A stretch of 32,019 bases of DNA from Parabacteroides acidifaciens (lineage in GTDB: Bacteria > Bacteroidota > Bacteroidia > Bacteroidales > Tannerellaceae), in contig NZ_QREV01000052.1 in assembly GCF_003363715.1 (NCBI RefSeq), forward strand, positions 1-32,019. Direction: 5' to 3'. Under the pieces are notes generated by a model that made no database searches, was not told the origin of the DNA, and saw only the letters and a list, made by a program, of their open reading frames with translations. The translations under genes and the position numbers were made by a program. This document shows, in pieces, positions 16,156-24,012 of the stretch (its first letter is position 1; each line of letters opens with the position of its first letter).

Positions 16156-16197
16156 GAATGAAATTATAATCAAATAATTCGATCGCGCGGGTTTGTA

Positions 16198-16219
16198 GAG
16201 ACGGACGGCTGTCCGTCTC
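16198..16219. repeat. REP-like palindrome in the 3' UTR of S-layer gene 2
   Basis: GAGACGGACGG (16198-16208) folds back on CTGTCCGTCTC (16209-16219). It is the same type of element as 3416-3443, in a different position relative to the conserved UTR blocks. Confidence 0.7.
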
Positions 16220-16349
16220 GATCAACACCAATTACCCTGCGACAGGCGAACAAGCGGTCAGATTTAATATTAATAATACTAAAGTATATTGAATTTAAAA
16301 AGTTCAATGTGGCCAGTAGCCCTGTGAAGAGTGAAAGCCCACAAAAGAC

Positions 16350-16390
16350 AAGCCCCGAAAGATGGTAACACTTCCGGGGCTTTGTCGTTT
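16350..16390 (+). terminator. Terminator of S-layer gene 2
   Basis: AAGCCCCGAAAG (16350-16361) pairs with CTTCCGGGGCTT (16371-16382) with one mismatch, followed by TGTCGTTTT. It occupies the same place as the terminator at 3628, although the stem sequence is unrelated. Confidence 0.8.
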
Positions 16391-16403
16391 TATAGTGTTT
16401 CGT

Positions 16404-16558
16404 GGGGATGTGTCAAAAGTAAGTTCTAACGCTTTAGCGTGTCATTGCGGGCTTGCCCCGTAACCTCATTCTGGGCTGATTTACAGTGATTAGAATGAAA
16501 TGGCGGGGCAAGCCCGCCAGGACGCAGACGCTATAAATAGGACTTTTGACACATCCCC
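16404..16558. mobile_element. MITE-like nested palindromic element
   Basis: A 155-bp element with 17-bp perfect terminal inverted repeats, GGGGATGTGTCAAAAGT at 16404-16420 and its complement at 16542-16558. Inside are a second inverted pair (GCGGGCTTGCCCCG against CGGGGCAAGCCCGC) and a third (TCATTCT/AGAATGA), so the whole folds into one long hairpin. No coding capacity and no clear target duplication are seen. The terminal sequence looks like an insertion-sequence end, which suggests mobilisation in trans. Confidence 0.65.
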
Positions 16559-16974
16559 ATTCTTACAACTGTATCTGTATAAGTAAGCGTGAAGGTCCTG
16601 ACTCGTCAAGATCGTCTGCGAAATGGTATTGCAGTACTTCATGGGTTTATAGTGCCGTAAAGGAATGAATAACCCGGCAGATAGAATGAACGACGCGGAA
16701 TGTGTGCTCCTTCCATACCTACCCGCTATTCATGTTACAGCCGTGAAACAAAAGAAATCCAACTGTAACATAGAAAGAAGACAGTTGTGACATAAAAGGA
16801 ATACAGCCGTAACATGCAATAGAGGACCGGGGTTATCCGTTATTGATTCACTATTTGCCAAAAGTGAGCTGTAAATAATTTATCTGTGAGTTTTAGACAA
16901 AAGAACAAACTTAGACGAATCCTTGAATTTATAATGGGTCTGTTGGGCTTTTTGTTGAACCTGAAAAAGGAAGA
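16559..16974. other. Intergenic region carrying the 22-bp array
   Basis: No plausible gene is seen in this 416-bp stretch between the MITE-like element and the small secreted protein gene. The only structured feature is the repeat array at 16737-16824. Confidence 0.6.
16737..16824. repeat. Array of four 22-bp-pitch repeats
   Basis: Four units start at 16737, 16759, 16781 and 16803, exactly 22 bp apart. The core approximates ACAGYYGTRACAT, clearest in ACAGTTGTGACAT (16781) and ACAGCCGTAACAT (16803), and is followed by an A/G-rich remainder. The pitch is not a multiple of three, so this is not a coding repeat. See also 31278-31365 and 31707-31792. Confidence 0.7.
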
Positions 16975-17319
16975 TTAGCGGATGGATATCTTGCGGACAG
17001 TATCGCCGATACGGACGATGTAGTACCCTTTGGCAATATCTACGGCGTATTCGCCGGAGGGCTGCTTCATCGGAATCTCTTTCACACGGATGCCTACCAC
17101 GCTGTAGATCTCGAGCTTGCTGCCGGCTGGCGCATTCTCTACCACGATCTTGTTGTCGTAGGCGCTTATCTCTATGGAGTCCGGGTCTTTATCCTTCTCT
17201 TTGGCGGCTGTAGTAGTGGTGGTCGTAGACACAGTTGTATTCGCCTGCTGTGCCATCACCTCAAGCGGACAACCGGCCCATACAGCCAGCAATAGAATGA
17301 TTGAAAATAGTACTTTCAT
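16975..17319 (-). CDS. Small secreted protein consisting almost only of a T9SS-type sorting-tail-like domain
   Basis: A 114-residue protein. The signal peptide (MKVLFSIILLLAVWAGC.. to VMAQQ) is followed by a low-complexity linker (ANTTVSTTTTTTAAKEKDK). The last ~65 residues start at DSIEISAYDNKIVVENAPAG, run through LEIYSVVGIRVKE and end YAVDIAKGYYIVRIGDTVRK ISIR. That pattern (I.VYs..G..v......Y.Id...G.YiVrig....Ki.i) is the type A C-terminal domain of type 9 secretion substrates, yet there is no passenger domain. An upstream ATG at 17343 lies on the -7 box TACATTTG (17348-17341), so 17319 is preferred. Function is unknown. Confidence 0.65.
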   Translation of the reverse strand: MKVLFSIILLLAVWAGCPLEVMAQQANTTVSTTTTTTAAKEKDKDPDSIEISAYDNKIVVENAPAGSKLEIYSVVGIRVKEIPMKQPSGEYAVDIAKGYYIVRIGDTVRKISIR

Positions 17320-17340
17320 ATTCCAAACCCTAATTTCGTA

Positions 17341-17348
17341 CAAATGTA
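17341..17348 (-). promoter_or_regulatory. -7 box for the small secreted protein
   Basis: TACATTTG on the minus strand, 22 bp before the chosen start. The -33 element is weak. Confidence 0.45.
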
Positions 17349-17385
17349 GGAATATTTTTTGGATAATAATGAAGCATCTGAAATA

Positions 17386-17703
17386 TTAATGATTAAATAG
17401 CTTTTTCAGCCGTTTTGTATTTTGCCGACAGTCCCAGACGGCGGCAATCCGTATGGTGCTTCTTTTTACATAATAGATGATTTTATAATGCTTGTTGGAT
17501 ATTAATGAACGATATTCTTTGGCTTCATCCGTTAGCAGAAGCTCTTTAGGAGCCATAAATGGAAATTGAAGAAGCCGATCTGCATCATCAATCAAGCTGT
17601 TATAGATCTTGGTCGCGAGCATTTCGCTATGATTGGAATAAAAATCGTAAATATTGTCAAGGTCTTTTTTGGCAGATTTACTCCATTTGATGGTCATTTG
17701 CAT
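17386..17703 (-). CDS. RelE/ParE-family toxin
   Basis: A 105-residue basic protein with the RelE/ParE superfamily layout. The N-terminal strand-helix is TIKWSKSAKKDLDNIYDFYSNHSEMLATKIYNSLID. A central region gives FPFMAPKELL..AKEYRSLISNKHYKIIYYVK, and the C-terminal strand is IRIAAVWDCRQNTKRLKKLF. The 'VWDCRQNP'-type ending is typical of ParE-like toxins. Members either cleave ribosome-bound mRNA or inhibit gyrase; which applies here is not decidable. It overlaps the upstream small gene by 10 bp, giving the standard antitoxin-toxin order. Confidence 0.82.
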   Translation of the reverse strand: MQMTIKWSKSAKKDLDNIYDFYSNHSEMLATKIYNSLIDDADRLLQFPFMAPKELLLTDEAKEYRSLISNKHYKIIYYVKRSTIRIAAVWDCRQNTKRLKKLFNH

Positions 17704-17939
17704 AATGGGTGTTTTTTTCTTAATTCGTCACTTGTATAATACCTTCCCATCCTAAAGTCTTCTTCCGCCTCTTCCAGATGCTTTTTAAGTTCTTCGATCG
17801 TATATTGGCAAGGTGGTTGCTCGCGGCGAACCATGCGATGTAGATATTTTTCCACCCGGTTTACATCCTCTTCTGAGTCGAGCATACTGATTGCTTTTTG
17901 CAGTTTGCTCTTTTTAAGTTCTAATTCCATAGCTGTCAT
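17694..17939 (-). CDS. Antitoxin partner of the RelE/ParE-type toxin
   Basis: An 81-residue acidic, helical protein, MTAMELELKKSKLQKAISML.. through IEELKKHLEEAEEDFRMGRYYTSDELRKKHP. The C-terminal 'EEAEEDFRMGRYYTSDEL' line resembles toxin-wrapping tails of RelB/ParD-like antitoxins. A longer start at 17981 falls on the -7 box TATCTTTG (17988-17981), whereas 17939 follows an AGAGAGGA-like ribosome site; the latter is chosen. It is transcribed before the toxin and overlaps it. Confidence 0.75.
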   Translation of the reverse strand: MTAMELELKKSKLQKAISMLDSEEDVNRVEKYLHRMVRREQPPCQYTIEELKKHLEEAEEDFRMGRYYTSDELRKKHPLCK

Positions 17940-17980
17940 GATTATATCCTCTCTTTCTTTTTTATGTATTGATATCCTCA

Positions 17981-17988
17981 CAAAGATA
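17981..17988 (-). promoter_or_regulatory. -7 box of the RelE/ParE-type pair
   Basis: TATCTTTG on the minus strand, 42 bp before the antitoxin start. No clear -33. Confidence 0.5.
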
Positions 17989-18028
17989 CAATAATCCCGG
18001 AATACTCCCCCTTCCCTCCTTATTTTTT

Positions 18029-18049
18029 AATTCATAATTCATAATTCAT
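18029..18049. repeat. Three 7-bp tandem repeats abutting the rnz stop
   Basis: AATTCAT is repeated three times perfectly, ending 1 bp before the stop codon of rnz. A similar AATTCATAATTC stretch lies between cydB and cydA near 20410. Confidence 0.7.
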
Positions 18050-18050
18050 C

Positions 18051-18965
18051 TCACACCGGTATCACCATCCCCTCATTCCCCAAGATCGTGCCGGGGAAGA
18101 CAGCTTCGGCTTCGCGGTGGAGGTCGGTGAGGTCGTCGTAGCGGGCGGAGTAGTGGCCGATGACGAGGCGTTTCACCTGGGCATCGCGGGCTATCTCGGC
18201 TGCTTGGCGGGCGGTGGAGTGGAAGGTTTCTTTGGCGCGTGCCAGATCGCACTCGGCAAAGGTCGCTTCGTGATAGAGCAGGTCGACACCTTCGATGATA
18301 GGGATGATGGAACGGTTGTAGGCTGTATCCGAGCAGAACGCATACCGCTTAGGTGTTGCTGCCGGACGTGTCAGGCGGGCGTTGGGGATGACTTCGCCTT
18401 CGGGAGTGACGTAATCCTGTCCCTGCTTGATGTCTTTCATGCAGCGGACGGGAACTTGGTAGAAATCCGTCATCTCGCGGATGATATGCGCCTCCTTCGG
18501 CTTTTCGGCAAAGAGGTAACCGCAGGTGGGGATACGGTGTTTCAGGGGAATAGACCAGACCGACAATGAGCGGTCTTCCATCACTAACGAATGGCTGCGG
18601 GTGTCTACGGTGTTGAAACGGACGTCGAACTCCATGCCCCGGCAGAACAAATCCATCACCGGACGGAGGTAGGTCTCCACCTCCTTCGGACCGTGTACGA
18701 CCAGTTCGCCGGTACGTCCTAACATACCGAGCGTAGAGATCAGCCCGGGCAAGCCGAAGCAATGGTCGCCGTGCAGATGGGAGATGAAAATATGGGCGAG
18801 ACGGCCGAAGCGGACACGCATATTACGCATCTGCACCTGTGTACCTTCCCCACAATCAATCATATATAATTTATCTCGTAAATCTACTACCTGAGAAGTT
18901 GCCAGATGCCGCGTGGTAGGTAACGCTGAGCCGCATCCCAATATATTTATGCTAAAATCTGCCAT
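18051..18965 (-). CDS. rnz: Ribonuclease Z (tRNA 3' endonuclease)
   Basis: A 304-residue metallo-beta-lactamase-fold enzyme that trims the 3' trailer from tRNA precursors in the cytosol. The zinc site motif ISHLHGDHCFGLPGL supplies His63, His65, Asp67 and His68. Further features are the N-terminal LGCGSALPTTRH, the exosite-type region around LHRHEA-like IPLKHRIPTCGYLF, PKRYAFCSDTAYN with the bridging Asp, LLYHEATF and VIGHYSARY. The length is that of the short RNase Z form. It is monocistronic with a -7 box at 18998-18991. Confidence 0.95.
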   Translation of the reverse strand: MADFSINILGCGSALPTTRHLATSQVVDLRDKLYMIDCGEGTQVQMRNMRVRFGRLAHIFISHLHGDHCFGLPGLISTLGMLGRTGELVVHGPKEVETYLRPVMDLFCRGMEFDVRFNTVDTRSHSLVMEDRSLSVWSIPLKHRIPTCGYLFAEKPKEAHIIREMTDFYQVPVRCMKDIKQGQDYVTPEGEVIPNARLTRPAATPKRYAFCSDTAYNRSIIPIIEGVDLLYHEATFAECDLARAKETFHSTARQAAEIARDAQVKRLVIGHYSARYDDLTDLHREAEAVFPGTILGNEGMVIPV

Positions 18966-18990
18966 GAGGTTTCATCGGAATATTTCATTG

Positions 18991-18998
18991 CAAAGATA
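18991..18998 (-). promoter_or_regulatory. -7 box of rnz
   Basis: TATCTTTG on the minus strand 25 bp before the rnz start. No matching -33 was found at 19-21 bp. Confidence 0.5.
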
Positions 18999-19188
18999 AT
19001 ACAAAAGCATTGGCGTTCTGTGAAAAATAACAAAAAATGCGGGAAGATTGTTCCGAGGATGGCAGGTATTCTATATATTTGTTTGCTGTCCTCGAATGGA
19101 AGCTATTTAGAGTCAGTAGAAAAGACTTAAGATATTTTCATCTAAGCCTTAACTAACTTTTTCTTTTTGTTTAAAACGGTTAAATGTA

Positions 19189-19218
19189 GAAACGGCCAAG
19201 CGTGAGCTTCGCCGTTTC
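19189..19218 (-). terminator. Probable terminator of the cyd operon
   Basis: GAAACGGC (19189-19196) pairs with GCCGTTTC (19211-19218) just beyond the cydB stop. The T-run on the minus strand is weak, so this is a moderate call. Confidence 0.4.
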
Positions 19219-19238
19219 CTTTGTTTTATAAGGGGTTG

Positions 19239-20393
19239 CTAATAAGTATGTCCCTTATCACTCTCCATTTCCTTTTCATTAATTTTCCGCAGGTCGAGTG
19301 CACGCCAGGCATAAAATATATACGCCAGGACGAACGGCACGAGGATAGAGACGTAACTCATTACCTTCAGCGTGAACGGGCTGGAACAGCTATTCTCGAT
19401 CGTCAGCGAACTTTGCAGGTCGGCAATGGACGGATAATAAGCCGTATTGTTCCAACCGGCGCAAAGCAGCAAGGCTAACACGGTCAGCACCGTACCTGTC
19501 CCGCAGTACCAGATTCCCTTTTTCCATGTCCCCGGCAAAATTGTACGGATAATGCCATAGAGAACACCTACGACACCGACCAGCAGTATCACCGTTACGG
19601 CAGGCATCTCAATCAGGTTGGTGAAGTATTTATACGGTTGCATGAACACCTCTTTTGTCTCCGGATTGACTGCAAAACCATCCGCAAAAAGCAGGTGCAC
19701 GAGGAAGGTGAGGAAGAATACGAGGAACAGTGCCGTCTCTATCACCAGATGTTTGCGGCATCTTACCGTAATCTCTGCATCGTCTATATTATTAATAAAG
19801 TAAAGCAACGCCTGGATACGTGCCAGGAAGAACACGGCCAATCCAAGGCATACGTTCCAGAACACAAAGGCCGCTTCAAGCCCGTGCCAGGGGTTCGCCC
19901 AGGTGGAAATCACCGGCATGGCGACATCGGTCAGTTGTCCTTTATTGACGATAAACTCCGCTCCGTTGAAGAACGTCCCGACAGCTGTCCCGAGCAGGAT
20001 CGGGCCCAGAATGCCGTTGAGCAACAAGAATACCTGGTAGGTCTTTTTACCTAACAGGTTTCCCTTTTTCGACTGGTATTCGTACGACACGGCCTGCAGG
20101 ACGAAACAAGCGAGAATCAGCATCCATACCCAGTAGGCGCCACCGAAGCTGGTCGAATAGAATAAAGGGAAAGAGGCGAAGAACGCACCTCCGAAAGTGA
20201 CCAGTGTCGTAAAGGTAAATTCCCATTTACGCCCGGTCGAGTTCAATAACATCTTTTGCTGCAATTCCGTCTTGCCGATGGTGAAAAGCAAAGACTGTCC
20301 GCCTTGTACGAAAAGCAGGAAAACCAATAGTGCTCCTAACAGGGAAACGAGGAACCACCAGTAATGCTGTAATAATATATATGTACTATCCAT
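19239..20393 (-). CDS. cydB: Cytochrome bd oxidase subunit II
   Basis: A 384-residue polytopic membrane protein with about nine hydrophobic helices. It starts with LLQHYWWFLVSLLGALLVFLLFVQGGQSLLF, the CydB first helix in which the usual 'DGFD' loop is replaced by QGGQ. VFLLLNGILGPILLGTAVGTFFNGAEF corresponds to the conserved quinol-oxidase subunit II segment. It pairs with CydA to reduce oxygen to water with menaquinol at the inner membrane, as in the Bacteroides 'nanaerobe' oxidase. It lies 30 bp after cydA in the same operon. Confidence 0.92.
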   Translation of the reverse strand: MDSTYILLQHYWWFLVSLLGALLVFLLFVQGGQSLLFTIGKTELQQKMLLNSTGRKWEFTFTTLVTFGGAFFASFPLFYSTSFGGAYWVWMLILACFVLQAVSYEYQSKKGNLLGKKTYQVFLLLNGILGPILLGTAVGTFFNGAEFIVNKGQLTDVAMPVISTWANPWHGLEAAFVFWNVCLGLAVFFLARIQALLYFINNIDDAEITVRCRKHLVIETALFLVFFLTFLVHLLFADGFAVNPETKEVFMQPYKYFTNLIEMPAVTVILLVGVVGVLYGIIRTILPGTWKKGIWYCGTGTVLTVLALLLCAGWNNTAYYPSIADLQSSLTIENSCSSPFTLKVMSYVSILVPFVLAYIFYAWRALDLRKINEKEMESDKGHTY

Positions 20394-20423
20394 AGCGCTC
20401 TTTTAATTTTTAATTCATAATTC

Positions 20424-21974
20424 TTATTTTACTGAAGGTCCTTTCTTAATCGCTTTCACCATAATGCCGATCTCAGCAATCAGCAGGACGGTGAAGAGAA
20501 GGAGGAAGAGGAAGAAAGTAGTCTGTACCGACGAGGTGGCCAGTTTGGAGACGGATGCGCTGGTCGGCAGGATGTCCTGGATGGCCCAGGGTTGGCGTCC
20601 CACTTCGGCTACGATCCAGCCGGCTTGCCCGGCTATGTAGGCCAGAGGGATGGTCCACAGGCTTGCCCATTGTAGCCAGCGGGCATCGGCAAACTTGTCT
20701 TTCTTGCTCCATATCAGGGCAATGATAAATAAGAGAATGAAATATCCGCCCAGGATTACCATGACGCGGAATGAATAGAATGTGAGTCCTACGTGCGGAA
20801 CCAGGTCGGCCGGATCTTTGATATATCCGTATCCGAAGTAGGCGAAATTATCGTCCAGCAGCGTACGGGCTTGCTTCGCGGCAACCTGGTCTTTGTCTTT
20901 CACGGCCTTGCGATAATCGGCAAGTGCCTGGATGGCAATCTGTCCTTTTTCGATCTTTTCGGCGGCAGAGAGGGCTGTCGTTCCTTTGTTTGTCGTATAG
21001 CCGCCTTCGATCAGGTTGACGATACCCGGTACGTAGGCGTCCGCTTTGCGCTCGGCAAGAAAGGATAGGAGTTTAGGAAACTTTAGATCGAAGATGAACG
21101 GATTTTCGTTGTCCTTATAGCTTGTCTTGTCGGGGTTCAGCATGCCGATAGCAACCAGTCCCATGCCGTTGCCGCCTTCGTAGAGCCCTTCCATTGCAGC
21201 AAGCTTCATCGGTTGTTTCTGGGCTACCTGGTAGGCCGAGCCGTCGCCTGTCCATATAATAAGGATAGAGGCTACGAGGCCGAAGATGGCACCGACTTTG
21301 ATGCTTTCGAGTGAGAATTGTTTATCCCGGTTCTTCAACAGGTACCAACTGCTGATACCGATTACGAATACGGCTCCCACAACCCAACCGGAGAGTACGG
21401 TGTGGAAGAATTTATTGATGGCGACGGGTGATAAGGCAACCGCCCAGAAGTCGAACATCTCGTTGCGAACGGTATCCGGGTTAAACTGCATGCCTGCCGG
21501 ATGCTGCATCCAGGCGTTGGCAATCAGAATCCAGAGTGCGGAAAGGGTTGCTCCTATGATCGTCAGCCATGTCGAAGCCAGGTGGAAACGTTTGCTGACC
21601 TTGTCCCAGCCGAAAAACATAACGGCTATGAACGTTGCTTCCATAAAGAAAGCCAGGATTCCTTCTATAGCTAACGGGGCGCCGAAGATGTCCCCAACGA
21701 ACCAACTGTAATTAGACCAGTTGGTCCCGAACTCAAATTCGAGGATAAGCCCGGTGGCCACACCGATGGCAAAGTTAATACCGAACAGCTTCATCCAGAA
21801 CTGCGCTGTCTTTTTCCAAAATTCGTTACCTGTCTTGTAGTAGATGGTCTCCATGATGGCCTGTATAACGCCGAGCCCCAGAGTCAGGGGGACGAAAAGC
21901 CAGTGATACATGGCGGTGAGAGCGAATTGCGCCCTCGACCAGTCAATCAATGAAGTGTCAATGCTTGCGATCAT
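20424..21974 (-). CDS. cydA: Cytochrome bd oxidase subunit I
   Basis: The 516-residue haem-carrying subunit. It opens with DWSRAQFALTAMYHWLFVPLTLGLG, containing the haem b595 ligand His of the RxQF..H segment. It continues with GVATGLILEFEFGTNWSNYS and EATFIAVMFFGW, and includes the GRQPW signature (VGRQPWAIQDILPT). The periplasmic quinol loop (about 220-380) is present, so quinol oxidation is expected to be intact. The preceding DUF4492 gene ends 12 bp upstream. The role is micro-aerobic respiration and oxygen scavenging in an otherwise anaerobic organism. Confidence 0.96.
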   Translation of the reverse strand: MIASIDTSLIDWSRAQFALTAMYHWLFVPLTLGLGVIQAIMETIYYKTGNEFWKKTAQFWMKLFGINFAIGVATGLILEFEFGTNWSNYSWFVGDIFGAPLAIEGILAFFMEATFIAVMFFGWDKVSKRFHLASTWLTIIGATLSALWILIANAWMQHPAGMQFNPDTVRNEMFDFWAVALSPVAINKFFHTVLSGWVVGAVFVIGISSWYLLKNRDKQFSLESIKVGAIFGLVASILIIWTGDGSAYQVAQKQPMKLAAMEGLYEGGNGMGLVAIGMLNPDKTSYKDNENPFIFDLKFPKLLSFLAERKADAYVPGIVNLIEGGYTTNKGTTALSAAEKIEKGQIAIQALADYRKAVKDKDQVAAKQARTLLDDNFAYFGYGYIKDPADLVPHVGLTFYSFRVMVILGGYFILLFIIALIWSKKDKFADARWLQWASLWTIPLAYIAGQAGWIVAEVGRQPWAIQDILPTSASVSKLATSSVQTTFFLFLLLFTVLLIAEIGIMVKAIKKGPSVK

Positions 21975-21986
21975 GATTATTATAAT

Positions 21987-22214
21987 TTAAGGAGTAATTG
22001 CCCTGTTGATCAATTCACCTGAAACGTGCTCTTCCTTTGCGGAATCTCCTTCAAACTTCCCTAAATAATTAGGAAAGAAAAACAGTTTTAAGATAAAAAA
22101 CATGATGAAGAGCTTGACCAATATGATTAGCCACAACGTTTTACCCAGTTTCATTTCGCGGAATCCTTCCAGGTAAAAATGATAAATTCGTATGTGTATT
22201 GGTTCTTTTTCCAT
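21987..22214 (-). CDS. DUF4492 small membrane protein, cyd operon leader gene
   Basis: A 75-residue protein with one hydrophobic segment (LWLIILVKLFIMFFILKLFFF) preceded by the basic FREMKLGKT. DUF4492 genes are regularly found directly before cydAB in Bacteroidetes and are presumed to help assemble or form an accessory subunit of cytochrome bd. Here the gene is first in the operon, 12 bp before cydA. Accessory function is inferred from position. Confidence 0.85.
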   Translation of the reverse strand: MEKEPIHIRIYHFYLEGFREMKLGKTLWLIILVKLFIMFFILKLFFFPNYLGKFEGDSAKEEHVSGELINRAITP

Positions 22215-22268
22215 GTTGGTATCGTATCTTAATAACAGAAAATCAAGTGAATTAGTTTTCTCTATCTA

Positions 22269-22276
22269 CAAATATA
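22269..22276 (-). promoter_or_regulatory. -7 box of the DUF4492-cydAB operon
   Basis: TATATTTG on the minus strand, 54 bp before the DUF4492 start. No TTG at the expected -33 position, which may point to activator dependence. Confidence 0.5.
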
Positions 22277-22392
22277 GGCAATGCGTTAATTCGGTTTCCC
22301 CTAAAAGCATAGATATTATTTATGAAAAAATAGATATTGTCTATAATCACTGTTAAAAAAAACTATTTTGATAAAGAAAGCCCGAAGGAAGA

Positions 22393-22423
22393 CTTGCCGT
22401 TATTTTCGCATTGGCTATATTTG
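22393..22423 (+). promoter_or_regulatory. Promoter of the oxidoreductase-DUF1080 operon
   Basis: CTTG (22393-22396), 19-bp spacer and TATATTTG (22416-22423), about 78 bp before the start. The leader is AT-rich. Confidence 0.7.
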
Positions 22424-22501
22424 CGTCAGTTTGTGTTTTTATATGACGAGAAATCACATCGAATATTATAATTAAGTGCTAATCTATAAAAAATTATTAC
22501 T

Positions 22502-23986
22502 ATGTCGAACATTTCAAGAAGATCTTTTCTTCAAAGAGGAGCCGTTGCTGCCGCAGCGTTCTCTATCGTGCCAGGTTCCGTTCTTGGTAAATCTCATGGA
22601 TATGTAGCTCCGACTGACAAGTTGAATATTGCAGCTGTCGGTATTGGTGGTATGGGTAATGCCAACCTCAAGAACATGGAAAAAACAGAAAATATCGTAG
22701 CTCTTTGCGATATTGACTGGAGATATGCCAAACCGGTATTCGATCGTCATCCGAATGCTAAGAAGTATTGGGACTATCGCAAGATGTATGACGAAATGGG
22801 TAAGTCTTTTGACGCTGTATTGGTGGCTACAGCCGACCATACACACGCCATTATCACTGCTGATGCATTGACAATGGGTAAACACGTTTATACCCAGAAA
22901 CCGTTGACCCACTCGGTTTACGAATCCCGTTTGCTGACTAAATTGGCTAAAAAGTACAATGTAGCAACTCAGATGGGTAACCAGGGTTCTTCTGCAACAG
23001 ATACTGATTTGGTTTGTGAATGGATCTGGAACGGTGAAATCGGTGAAGTAACGAAAGTGGAATGTGCTACTAACCGTCCTATCTGGCCGCAGGGCTTGAA
23101 CGCTCCTGAAAAGGCTGATAAGATTCCTTCTACCCTGAACTGGGATTTGTTTACGGGTCCTGCAAAGGTTCGTCCTTACAATAAAATATATCATCCCTGG
23201 AACTGGCGCGGATGGTGGGATTATGGTACAGGTGCTTTGGGTGATATGGCTTGCCACATCATGCAGCCGGTATTTACTTCCCTGAATTTAGGTTATCCTA
23301 TCAAAGTACAGGGTTCTTCTACTCTGTTGCTGGCTGACTGCGCTCCTAACGCACAGCACGTAAAAATGGTATTCCCGGCTCGTGACAATATGCCGAAGGT
23401 GGGTCTGCCGGAAGTTGAAGTGCATTGGTATGATGGCGGTATGATGCCGGATCGTCCGGAAGGATTCCCTGATGGTATGGAACTGATGGGCCCGGGTGGT
23501 GGCTTGTGTATCTTCCACGGTACGAAAGACACGCTGATCTGCGGTTGCTATGGACAGAAACCTTGGTTGTTGTCAGGTCGTGTGCCTAACGCTCCGAAAG
23601 TTTGCCGTCGCGTAGAAAACGCTATGGGTGGCGGTCACGAACAAGACTGGATCCGCGCTTGTAAAGAAAGCCCGAGCAGCCGCGTAATGACTAAGTCCGA
23701 TTTCTCAATGTCAGGCCCGATGAACGAAATGGTGGTTATGGGTGTATTGGCAATCCGTTTGCAGACACTGAACAAAGAGCTGCTGTGGGATGGTCCTAAC
23801 ATGAAGTTCACCAATATCAAGGACGACGAAGTAATTAAGATCATTAAGAAAGACGACTTCAAGATCGTCGACGGTGACCCGAAATTTAACAAGATCTGGA
23901 CTGATCCGGTTCCTGCTAAACAATTCGCTGAAGAATTGATCAAGCATAACTATCGTGAAGGCTGGAACTTGCCTGCTATGCCGTGA
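22502..23986 (+). CDS. Gfo/Idh/MocA-family oxidoreductase with Tat signal
   Basis: A 494-residue NAD(P)-dependent dehydrogenase fold. The N-terminus MSNISRRSFLQRGAVAAAAF carries the twin-arginine motif SRRSFLQ, so the folded enzyme with its cofactor is probably exported. The Rossmann motif is NIAAVGIGGMGNANLKNM, followed by VALCDIDW. Lys in the QKPLTHSVYE line is the usual EKP-type catalytic lysine context. The next gene is a DUF1080 lipoprotein 24 bp downstream. In Bacteroides, oxidoreductases of this type work with DUF1080 3-keto-glycoside hydrolases: a sugar is oxidised at C3 and the glycosidic bond is then cleaved. The actual substrate is unknown. Confidence 0.85.
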   Translation: MSNISRRSFLQRGAVAAAAFSIVPGSVLGKSHGYVAPTDKLNIAAVGIGGMGNANLKNMEKTENIVALCDIDWRYAKPVFDRHPNAKKYWDYRKMYDEMGKSFDAVLVATADHTHAIITADALTMGKHVYTQKPLTHSVYESRLLTKLAKKYNVATQMGNQGSSATDTDLVCEWIWNGEIGEVTKVECATNRPIWPQGLNAPEKADKIPSTLNWDLFTGPAKVRPYNKIYHPWNWRGWWDYGTGALGDMACHIMQPVFTSLNLGYPIKVQGSSTLLLADCAPNAQHVKMVFPARDNMPKVGLPEVEVHWYDGGMMPDRPEGFPDGMELMGPGGGLCIFHGTKDTLICGCYGQKPWLLSGRVPNAPKVCRRVENAMGGGHEQDWIRACKESPSSRVMTKSDFSMSGPMNEMVVMGVLAIRLQTLNKELLWDGPNMKFTNIKDDEVIKIIKKDDFKIVDGDPKFNKIWTDPVPAKQFAEELIKHNYREGWNLPAMP

Positions 23987-24012
23987 TAATTGTTTTAAAC
24001 AGATAAAATAGA

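Larger units (their letters stand above)
16161..16395 (+). ncRNA. Conserved 3' UTR module of the S-layer genes (copy B), possible structured RNA
   Basis: This is the counterpart of 3464-3668. It has TAATCAAATAATTC (16167-16180), hairpin CCTG-CGA-CAGG (16236-16246), GGCGAACAAGCGGT (16245-16258), an AATATTAATA/ACTAAAGTA block, AAAAAGTTCA, CCCTGTGAAGA and ACAAGCCC. Here the REP-like hairpin sits after the TAATCAAATAATTC block rather than before it. Stem bases of the small hairpin differ from copy A while pairing is retained. Confidence 0.5.
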
